DNA of 64,000 bases, taken from positions 1 through 64,000 of the forward strand of contig CACNCD010000003.1 of NCBI GenBank assembly GCA_902618855.1. Direction: 5' to 3'. Of the stretch, positions 58,438-64,000 are shown piece after piece. The DNA is from an uncultured Pelagibacteraceae bacterium (GTDB lineage: Bacteria > Pseudomonadota > Alphaproteobacteria > Pelagibacterales > Pelagibacteraceae). The notes under the pieces are model-generated. The model saw only the letters and a program-made list of their open reading frames with translations, was not told the origin of the DNA and did not search any database. Position numbers and translations under genes: made by a program. Position 1 is the first letter of the stretch, and each line of letters opens with the position of its first letter.

Positions 58438-58514
58438 GGGCCTGTAGCTCAGTTGGTTAGAGCAGTACACTCATAATGTATTGGTCCCAGGTTCGAGTCC
58501 TGGCGGGCCCACCA
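58438..58514 (+). tRNA. tRNA with CAT anticodon (elongator Met or Ile2)
   Basis: This is a standard cloverleaf with acceptor GGGCCTG/CGGGCCC, D-stem GCTC/GAGC with a normal AGTTGGTTA loop, anticodon stem GTACA/TGTAT with loop CTCATAA (anticodon 58472-58474), T-stem CCAGG/CCTGG with loop TTCGAGT, and encoded CCA. The D-loop and acceptor rule out initiator tRNA. From sequence alone it may be elongator tRNA-Met or the tRNA-Ile whose wobble C is converted to lysidine. The GGGCCTG/CGGGCCC acceptor slightly favours tRNA-Ile2 by memory of related tRNAs. Confidence 0.93.
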
Positions 58515-58520
58515 AATTTA

Positions 58521-59120
58521 CTATTTTTTAACAAAATCTTTAAGACTGGTAAACAAAGCTTCAATATCACCATCATTACTTTGGATAATAGAATTAAATT
58601 CTTCTTTTTGAGTTCTAGCTAAACTTAAACCCTCGATTATTAGATCTCTTATTAAAGGTTTTTCAGGATTCTTTGTGTATATTCTCCAATCAATTTTTAC
58701 CTCTGGCCTTTCTTTTGTTGCAACTAAAATACTTGATACAATAGTATACTTATCATTTAATTTCTCCTGTGAAGTTACCTCAATTTCAGGATTTGAATAT
58801 TCAGCCAACCTGCTTGAAAAACTTTTTAAAAAATAATCCTCAAACAGTTCAGTATACTGTTTTTTTTGTTGGTCATTTATGCTTTTTCTATGTTTGCCAA
58901 GTGTATAAAAACCTATACCTCGAATATCAACTGTTTCTTTTGCTATCTGTTTAAGTTTTTCTATTTTTTGTTCTTTTCCTAAATCACCTCCTAAAATTGT
59001 AGATGCTCTATTAACTGTAGATTGCACAAAAATGTTAGGCTCAATAGATATTGAGTTGTCTATGTGAACAAAAAATATTAAAAAAATTATTAAAAAATTA
59101 ATTTTTGTTTTTGAAAACAT
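58521..59120 (-). CDS. mlaC: MlaC-family phospholipid-binding periplasmic protein
   Basis: This is a 199-residue exported protein with a signal peptide (FLIIFLIFFVHIDNSIS). The MlaC/Ttg2D pattern is visible: VDIRGIGFYTLGKHRKSINDQQKKQYTELFEDYFLKSFSSRL, followed by VKIDWRIYTKNPEKPLIRDLIIEGLSLARTQKEEF. MlaC shuttles phospholipid across the periplasm between the outer-membrane MlaA complex and the inner-membrane MlaFEDB transporter. mlaA lies 13 bp upstream in the same direction; no MlaFED genes are in the window. Confidence 0.92.
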   Translation of the reverse strand: MFSKTKINFLIIFLIFFVHIDNSISIEPNIFVQSTVNRASTILGGDLGKEQKIEKLKQIAKETVDIRGIGFYTLGKHRKSINDQQKKQYTELFEDYFLKSFSSRLAEYSNPEIEVTSQEKLNDKYTIVSSILVATKERPEVKIDWRIYTKNPEKPLIRDLIIEGLSLARTQKEEFNSIIQSNDGDIEALFTSLKDFVKK

Positions 59121-59133
59121 TTTGGTTATTCTA

Positions 59134-59895
59134 CTAATCGGTGCTTACGTCATCCCAATCACTATCATCTTGGGACTCTGTACTTTTTTTTGAATTTAGG
59201 ATTTTCTGTTGTCTATCTTGAAGGTATAAACTTTTAACAGAAGCATAAAAATCCATTGAATTTTCTTCTAAATTATCTAGAGCGTTTAAATTCTTTGCTC
59301 TAAAGTCAACTCCATTGGTAGCTCTACTTATATAAAAATCAGAGTCTTTAAAGTGTCGAGTATCATTTTTAACAGTAACATTATACCAAGGGTCACCACC
59401 AAACATACCTATTACCGTCCCAAACGTATCTCTTGCTGTACTAGGACCCAGTATTGGCAATACTAAGTAACAACCTGGTCCATTACCCAACTTTCCAAGA
59501 GTTTGTCCATAGTCTTCTTTTTCATATTCTTCAAATCCCATTGCGGTTGCAACATCGAATAATCCCAATATACCAACTGTAGAGTTTATTCCCAATCTAG
59601 CTAAATTATTTCCTGCTTTACCAAGTTCACCTTGTAGAGCATTATTTGGTATTGTAACAAGATTTGATAGATTATTAAGAAAGTTACTTGTTACAGTTCG
59701 TATGCCATTAGGTAATTTTCTGTAACCTACCGCAAGTGGCCTTACTATTGCTCTATCCAAACCTTGATTAAATTTAAAACTAGCTCTATTGAAAGTTTCT
59801 GAGCAGTCTTTAACATTTTCAGGGCCATTATTTTCTGCATTTGCTGAAAAAGCAACGGTTATAGCCAGTAGTGTTATAATTATAATTTTTTTCAT
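59134..59895 (-). CDS. mlaA: MlaA/VacJ-family outer-membrane protein
   Basis: MlaA takes mislocalised phospholipid out of the outer leaflet of the outer membrane. Family motifs are FNRASFKFNQGLDRAIVRPLAVGYRKLP, RLGINSTVGILGLFDVATAMGFEEYEKEDYGQTLGKLG, GCYLVLPILGPSTARDTFG and DPWYNV. It is 253 aa. The signal peptide ends in ANA-EN without a lipobox cysteine, so this copy appears not to be a lipoprotein, unlike E. coli MlaA. The C-terminus is acidic (SQDDSDWDDVSTD). Confidence 0.93.
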   Translation of the reverse strand: MKKIIIITLLAITVAFSANAENNGPENVKDCSETFNRASFKFNQGLDRAIVRPLAVGYRKLPNGIRTVTSNFLNNLSNLVTIPNNALQGELGKAGNNLARLGINSTVGILGLFDVATAMGFEEYEKEDYGQTLGKLGNGPGCYLVLPILGPSTARDTFGTVIGMFGGDPWYNVTVKNDTRHFKDSDFYISRATNGVDFRAKNLNALDNLEENSMDFYASVKSLYLQDRQQKILNSKKSTESQDDSDWDDVSTD

Positions 59896-59953
59896 TTTTT
59901 AAAGTATGTGTATAATAACATATTTTTTAATGCAAACTAACCTTTAAACATTT

Positions 59954-60670
59954 ATGGCAATAACTACTACTTTTAATTATTCACCAAATTTTAAAGATAA
60001 AAAAAGGTCAAAAAAAAGTATTAAATTTTTAATATTCCATTACACGGGCATGAAAAGCGAAATAAAAGCCATAAGAAGATTAACTGATTTTCAATCTCAA
60101 GTTGCAAGCCACTATTTAATTAAAGCTAGTGGAGATATAGTTGTTTTTGTTCCAGATTTATATATTGCTTGGCATGCAGGGCTTTCATCCTGGAAAAAAT
60201 ATAATTTTTTAAATAAAAATTCTATTGGTATTGAAATAAGTAATCCAGGTCATGAATTTGGATATAAAAAATTTTCAAAAAAACAGATCAATTCTTTAGT
60301 GAAATTAAGTAGCTTTTTAATAAAAAAATATAAAATTAATAAAAAAAATATTTTAGGTCATTCGGATATATCTCCATTAAGAAAAAAAGATCCTGGTGAG
60401 AAATTTCCGTGGGAGTATTTAGCTAAAAGAAATATTGGTTATTGGCACAATATAAAAAAAAATACCTTGATAAAGCTAAGATATAAAAAATGTAGTAAAA
60501 TATTTAAAAAACAGTTTTTTAATAATTTATTTAAAATTGGATATTCTAGGATTTATAAGAATCAAAATGAAAAATTACTTATAAAAGCTTTTCAAAGACG
60601 TTTTAGACCAAAGCTAGTTAATGGCATAATCGACCATGAATGCTTAAAAATAAGTAAAAACTTGATATAG
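59954..60670 (+). CDS. N-acetylmuramoyl-L-alanine amidase, AmpD/AmiD type
   Basis: This 238-residue amidase_2 domain protein has zinc ligands in LIFHYTGMKS (His), AWHAGLSSW (His region) and ILGHSDISPLRKKDPGEKFPW (His/Asp and catalytic Lys/Glu). The C-terminal 60 residues resemble the small peptidoglycan-binding helical domain of AmiD (IKAFQRRFRPKLVNG). No signal peptide is evident, which favours a cytoplasmic AmpD-like recycling role; AmiD itself is a lipoprotein. It diverges from mlaA across 58 bp. Confidence 0.88.
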   Translation: MAITTTFNYSPNFKDKKRSKKSIKFLIFHYTGMKSEIKAIRRLTDFQSQVASHYLIKASGDIVVFVPDLYIAWHAGLSSWKKYNFLNKNSIGIEISNPGHEFGYKKFSKKQINSLVKLSSFLIKKYKINKKNILGHSDISPLRKKDPGEKFPWEYLAKRNIGYWHNIKKNTLIKLRYKKCSKIFKKQFFNNLFKIGYSRIYKNQNEKLLIKAFQRRFRPKLVNGIIDHECLKISKNLI

Positions 60671-60687
60671 AATTTATCATTATTTTC

Positions 60688-60715
60688 TTGAAAAACTAAA
60701 AATTAAGAATATTTT
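60688..60715 (+). promoter_or_regulatory. rnpB promoter
   Basis: TTGAAA (60688-60693), a 16 bp spacer and TATTTT (60710-60715) end 7 bases before 60722, the first base of the RNase P RNA P1 stem. The spacing fits a transcript starting exactly at the mature 5' end. Confidence 0.6.
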
Positions 60716-60721
60716 GCTATT

Positions 60722-61077
60722 GCCAGATAAACGACTTATCGCTTTAAATTATTTTAAAGAGGAAAGTCCGGGCTCTACAAAGACGCAGTGCCAGGTAATG
60801 CCTGGCGGGGGAAACCCTAGGGATAGTGCCACAGAAAATAAACCGCCTCATCAAGGCAAGGGTGAAAAGGTGTGGTAAGAGCACACCGGCTATATTGGTA
60901 ACAATTAGCGCATGGAAAACCCCACTGGGAGCAAGACTGAGTAGAGATGACATTGTTGAAAAACTAAAAGCTGTCTTTGGCTAGTCATCTGGGTTAGTTG
61001 CTTGAGCCTAAGAGCGATCTTAGGCCTAGATAAATGATAAGTTTAAACGACAGAACCCGGCTTATAGTTTATCTGGC
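60722..61077 (+). ncRNA. rnpB: RNase P RNA (M1 RNA)
   Basis: This is the catalytic RNA of RNase P, which matures tRNA 5' ends. The universal 5' core GAGGAAAGTCCGGGCTC is at about 60760, and the 3' core ACAGAACCCGGCTTA is at about 61050. The ends pair perfectly over 11 bp: GCCAGATAAAC (60722-60732) with GTTTATCTGGC (61067-61077), forming P1. It is about 356 nt, type A, and visibly more GC-rich than surrounding genes. An open frame on the opposite strand here is spurious. Confidence 0.97.
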
Positions 61078-61217
61078 TTTCTAAACTCTAACAATTCAAC
61101 ATACAAACCGTTTCAAAATTTAAGTATATCAAGGCTTAAATTAGTTATTGACGTGTAGGTTGAAAACCCATAATATCCCATATATTCCCAAATAAGGGAA
61201 AAGGGAAATTATGAAAT
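61078..61217 (+). promoter_or_regulatory. mraZ leader region
   Basis: This 140 bp spacer between rnpB and mraZ holds a strong promoter and phased repeats (listed separately at 61148-61190) and an AAGGGAAAAGGGAAA purine tract at 61194-61208 that can serve as ribosome-binding site before ATG 61218. No obvious hairpin terminator for rnpB was found. Confidence 0.7.
61148..61190 (+). promoter_or_regulatory. mraZ promoter embedded in a predicted MraZ operator
   Basis: TTGACG (61148-61153), a 17 bp spacer and TAATAT (61171-61176) form a near-consensus promoter. Three CCCA units at 61167-61170, 61177-61180 and 61187-61190 repeat with an exact 10 bp period, so the same DNA face is presented each turn. 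On the minus strand they read TGGG with spacing equal to the known MraZ box pattern (TGGGN repeats with 5 bp between). The -10 box lies between the first two units, so binding would block polymerase: autorepression by MraZ is the natural reading. Confidence 0.75.
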
Positions 61218-61673
61218 ATGTTTTTATCTACTTACGAAAACAAACTGGACAAAAAGGGACGGGTTTCTGTGCCTGCTAGTTTTAGATCATATCTTTCAAA
61301 TTTAGGCTACAATGGAGTAGTTTGCTATCCATCATTTAACAATCAATCAATAGAAGCTTGGCCACAAGATAGAATAGAAAAAATTTCAAATGCAATCGAT
61401 GCTTTGAATCCTTTTGAAGAAAAGAAAGATTACTTTGCAACATCAATTTTGTCTGAAAGTATTAATTTACAGTTTGATAGCGAGGGAAGAATTTCCTTAA
61501 CATCGAAACTATTAAAACATGCAAAAATTAAAAATAGCATGTTATTTGTTGGCCAAGGAAAGACATTTCAAATTTGGGAGCCAACTGCATTTGAAAAATT
61601 TAAGGCCCAAGCAAGAAAAAAATCCAATATAAATCGAGCAAGCCTTAAATGGGAAGAGATGGGTAAAAAATAA
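61218..61673 (+). CDS. mraZ: Transcriptional regulator MraZ
   Basis: MraZ is an AbrB-like DNA-binding ring protein that represses the division/cell-wall gene cluster. The two repeated SpoVT-like halves are MFLSTYENKLDKKGRVSVPASFRS and SINLQFDSEGRISLTSKLLKHA, each containing the DxKGR/DSEGR signature. GQGKTFQIWEP follows. Length is 151 aa. It is the first gene of the division operon and overlaps the next start (TAATG). Confidence 0.97.
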   Translation: MFLSTYENKLDKKGRVSVPASFRSYLSNLGYNGVVCYPSFNNQSIEAWPQDRIEKISNAIDALNPFEEKKDYFATSILSESINLQFDSEGRISLTSKLLKHAKIKNSMLFVGQGKTFQIWEPTAFEKFKAQARKKSNINRASLKWEEMGKK

Positions 61674-61861
61674 TGAGAAAGATGGAACAAATTATTTTAA
61701 TGCAAAAGATAGAAAATCTTCAAAACAATTGTTTAACAGCAATAGAAAAATCTATTGAAGGTACTTGGGCATATGATTTTTGGACTAATACTTTCGATAA
61801 GTTAGAAAAAAACTATAAATTAATAAAAAATGGAGAGGGGATAAATGACAATAAATTTTAA
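61673..61861 (+). CDS. Small protein between mraZ and ftsZ, unknown function
   Basis: This 62-residue open frame starts in a TAATG overlap with mraZ and ends 17 bp inside ftsZ. It is predicted mainly helical, with a polar first half ([26 protein letters not shown]) and a conserved-looking aromatic motif [20 protein letters not shown]. It has no signal peptide or membrane helix. I do not recognise a family. Its tight coupling on both sides makes it likely to be translated. A role in division is a positional inference. Confidence 0.72.
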   Translation: MRKMEQIILMQKIENLQNNCLTAIEKSIEGTWAYDFWTNTFDKLEKNYKLIKNGEGINDNKF

Positions 61862-63278
61862 AACACCAGATATAAGAGAATTAAAACCAAGAATATTAGT
61901 TCTTGGGGTTGGTGGAGCTGGAGGAAATGCAATTAATGGAATGATAGATAACGGTCTTCAAGGAGTAGAATTCATAGCTGTAAACACTGACGCTCAAGAC
62001 CTTAAACATAGTAAAGCTAAACAGAAAATCCAAATCGGATTGAATTTGACAAAAGGATTAGGAGCTGGATCTAAACTAGATATTGGTCAGGCTGCAGCCG
62101 ATGAATCGTTAAATGATATAGTAAATGTTCTTCAGGGTGCAAATATGGTTTTTATAACTGCAGGGATGGGCGGTGGAACAGGAACTGGATCTGCGCATGT
62201 AATTGCAAGGGCAGCAAAAGAATTAAATATTTTAACAGTTGGAGTTGTTACTCTACCATTTTTATATGAAGGTCCCTCTAGAATGAGAAGAGCACAACAA
62301 GGTTTGGAAGAACTTAGAAAACATGTTGATACAATTATTGTAATACCAAATCAAAATTTGTTTAAAGTAGCAAGTGAACAAACTACATTTGAGGAATCTT
62401 TTGAACTTTCAAATCATGTTTTGCTTCACGGAGTGCAAAGTATAACAGACTTGATGGTAAGACCTGGTCTAATTAATTTAGATTTTGCAGATGTTGAACA
62501 TGTTATGAGTTCAATGGGCAAAGCAATGATGGGAACAGGCGAAGCTGAGGGTGAAGGAAGGGCAGCAAAAGCAGCTGAAATGGCAATTACCAATCAATTA
62601 ATTGACGACTATACACTGAAGGGCGCTAAAGGGTTGCTTGTCAATATTACTGGCGGAAAAGATCTTAAACTTTTTGAGGTTGACGAAGCAGTAAATAAAG
62701 TAAGAGCAGAAGTTGATCCTGAGGCAGAATTAATAATTGGAGCAATAACTGACCCTGCTCTCGAAGGTATTATGAGAGTTTCAATTGTTGCCACTGCTCT
62801 TGATGGTCAACAACCAGAGTCAAAATCAGTAATTAATATGGTTCATAGGATTCAAAATAGAAACCCTGGATACTCTGATTTTTCAAATATTAATAATTCT
62901 AATAGTTTTAATTTGACTGCTACCGTGTCAAATACCATGACAAGTGGAGCTAATGCATTAAAACTTGAAAATGAAGTTATAAGTGAGGCAGAGACATCGT
63001 CTGATTTAGTTGATGCACATGTGCTTAATACAGAGGATACTGGCACCAATCACAAAATTGAGACAACCGAGATAGAAAATCCTCAGCCTGCCATGGACGA
63101 GGTAAAACCACAAACTTCAAATGGATTGGAAAATTTTGGAATTGAGGAGGAAACTCCAGATCTTTTTAGTTCTAATGAGGATAATAAAATTCATGAAATC
63201 ACATCTTCGGAAGACGATGATGTTAACGAGGATGATGATTTTGAAATTCCAGCTTTTTTACGGAGACAAAAAAATTAA
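61845..63278 (+). CDS. ftsZ: Cell division protein FtsZ
   Basis: This is the tubulin-like GTPase that forms the division ring. The GTP-binding signature is [18 protein letters not shown], and the N-terminal loop is [16 protein letters not shown]. The synergy loop is present as the [24 protein letters not shown] segment. After about residue 325 comes a long acidic variable linker, and the C-terminal peptide [11 protein letters not shown] is the usual docking site for FtsA and other partners. It is 477 aa. A GGAGAGGGG ribosome-binding site lies just before ATG 61845. It sits directly downstream of mraZ and upstream of rsmH, which is not the standard order. Confidence 0.98.
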   Translation: MTINFKTPDIRELKPRILVLGVGGAGGNAINGMIDNGLQGVEFIAVNTDAQDLKHSKAKQKIQIGLNLTKGLGAGSKLDIGQAAADESLNDIVNVLQGANMVFITAGMGGGTGTGSAHVIARAAKELNILTVGVVTLPFLYEGPSRMRRAQQGLEELRKHVDTIIVIPNQNLFKVASEQTTFEESFELSNHVLLHGVQSITDLMVRPGLINLDFADVEHVMSSMGKAMMGTGEAEGEGRAAKAAEMAITNQLIDDYTLKGAKGLLVNITGGKDLKLFEVDEAVNKVRAEVDPEAELIIGAITDPALEGIMRVSIVATALDGQQPESKSVINMVHRIQNRNPGYSDFSNINNSNSFNLTATVSNTMTSGANALKLENEVISEAETSSDLVDAHVLNTEDTGTNHKIETTEIENPQPAMDEVKPQTSNGLENFGIEEETPDLFSSNEDNKIHEITSSEDDDVNEDDDFEIPAFLRRQKN

Positions 63279-63296
63279 TGGTCTTCGAAAAAAAAT

Positions 63297-64000
63297 ATGT
63301 GTGCCACTATACTACCGGAAAAGCATATGCATTACCCGGTACTGCTAAATGAAATTATTAGCATTATTTCCCCTCAATATGGTGGCACATTTATTGACTG
63401 TACTTTTGGACAAGGTGGCTATTCATCAAAGATTTTAGAGTTTCCAGATACAAAAGTAATCGCAATTGATAGAGATAAAGACTCTCTCAAAAAAAGTACA
63501 GATATAAAATTAAAGTTTGAAGGGAGATTTTTTTTTAAAAATTTAAAATTTAGTCAACTAAATAATTTAAAACTTAAAAATGAAAATGTAAAAGCTATAA
63601 TTTTTGATCTTGGCTATTCCTATTCACAAATAAAAGATAATAAAAAAGGACTTTCTTTTGACTCAAAAGGAGAATTGAATATGAAAATGGGTCTCAATGA
63701 TTTTTCTGCTTCAGATGTGATTAACAAACTTGATGAAAAGGAATTAGAACAAATATTCAAATTTTTTGGAGAAGAACGAGAAAGTAAAAAAATTGCAAGA
63801 GAAATAGTTTTAAAAAGAAAAGTAAAAAAAATAAATACTGAAGAATTAGTAAAAATAATTGAAAAAACCAAAAAAATAAAAAACTTTAAGATTCATAGCG
63901 CTACAAAAGTTTTTCAAGCACTAAGAATATTTGTAAATAAAGAAATAAGTGAATTAATTTATGGACTTATAAATGCAACAAAAACTTTAAAAAAGGATGG
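63297..64000 (+). CDS. rsmH: 16S rRNA m4C1402 methyltransferase RsmH (partial, cut by window end)
   Basis: The frame is open to the end of the window. It starts [24 protein letters not shown], which has the family HxPVLLxE motif, and continues with the SAM site [27 protein letters not shown] and [11 protein letters not shown]. RsmH (MraW) methylates N4 of C1402 in 16S rRNA. At least 234 codons are visible of an expected 300-310. ATG 63297 is used because no earlier in-frame start exists after the ftsZ stop; an internal ATG at 63327 is the alternative. Confidence 0.95.
   Translation, partial: MCATILPEKHMHYPVLLNEIISIISPQYGGTFIDCTFGQGGYSSKILEFPDTKVIAIDRDKDSLKKSTDIKLKFEGRFFFKNLKFSQLNNLKLKNENVKAIIFDLGYSYSQIKDNKKGLSFDSKGELNMKMGLNDFSASDVINKLDEKELEQIFKFFGEERESKKIAREIVLKRKVKKINTEELVKIIEKTKKIKNFKIHSATKVFQALRIFVNKEISELIYGLINATKTLKKD

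Noticed and set aside
60744..60953. 69-codon minus-strand frame
   Set aside because: It lies antisense inside the highly structured RNase P RNA; the open frame is by chance.
63278..63352. 24-codon frame starting in a TAATG overlap with ftsZ
   Set aside because: It overlaps the better supported rsmH start at 63297, and its short peptide has no recognisable feature.

Overview
The window looks like a chromosome segment of a SAR11-type alphaproteobacterium (Candidatus Pelagibacter or a close relative). The evidence is very AT-rich DNA, spacers of mostly 0-10 bp, many TAATG, ATGA and TTGA stop/start overlaps, AAA/AAT/TTA-dominated codon use, and alphaproteobacterial gene neighbourhoods such as carB-carA / yqeY-dnaG-rpoD and ctaC-D-E with ctaB. 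I see no insertion sequence, prophage, CRISPR array or plasmid gene. This is core genome, and the novelty is in small genes, RNA structure and operators.

Layout. 1-2.6 kb: end of a probable murJ, then ispH-thrB-rnhA. 2.6-5.8 kb (minus): PDZ-M48 lipoprotein protease, exported histidine phosphatase, thrC. 5.8-12.4 kb: the aa3-type cytochrome c oxidase operon (ctaC, ctaD, ctaE, subunit IV, a small membrane protein, ctaB), a second subunit-III-like gene and a Sco1 copper chaperone. 12.4-16.7 kb: rsmE, a haloacid dehalogenase, a small RHH-like protein, DoxX, pirin, quinone reductase and DUF2721. 16.7-22.3 kb: ubiA followed by a lipid A/Kdo block (msbA, waaA, lpxK, an LpxL-type acyltransferase). 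22.3-26.9 kb: DUF2093, purD, rsmD, then minus-strand trmL-lspA-bamF-pgi. 26.9-29.5 kb: cytochrome bc1 operon petABC. 29.5-35.4 kb (minus): lgt, midA-like, pgeF, prs, rplY, pth, ychF.

35.5-39.1 kb: ubiK, an EnvZ/OmpR-like two-component pair, a MarR regulator and ilvE. 39.1-44.8 kb (minus): uvrB, an FolM/PTR1-like reductase, folB, uvrC, pgsA. 44.8-49.6 kb: aspartate aminotransferase, an extended SDR, trxB, an ELM1-family protein and a 2OG-Fe(II) oxygenase. 49.6-58.5 kb: carAB diverging from yqeY-dnaG-rpoD, followed by two tRNAs. 58.5-60.7 kb: mlaC, mlaA and an AmpD-like amidase. 60.7-64 kb: RNase P RNA, then mraZ, a 62-codon ORF, ftsZ and rsmH (cut by the window end).

How the genes work together. 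petABC, the ctaCDE oxidase, Sco1, CtaB, UbiA and UbiK form the quinone-to-oxygen respiratory chain and its assembly. WaaA, LpxK, LpxL and MsbA make and flip lipid A. Lgt, LspA, BamF, MlaA and MlaC serve lipoproteins and the outer membrane. UvrB and UvrC are excision repair. MraZ, FtsZ and RsmH are the division block.

Most noteworthy: a tRNA-Val(GAC) with an altered elbow two bases after the rpoD stop codon; a near-ideal mraZ promoter whose -10 box lies between phased CCCA repeats that look like a MraZ operator; ftsZ moved next to mraZ together with an unrecognised small ORF; a DnaG zinc ribbon with only one of four ligands left; and a perfect inverted repeat over the -35 region of the oxidase promoter.
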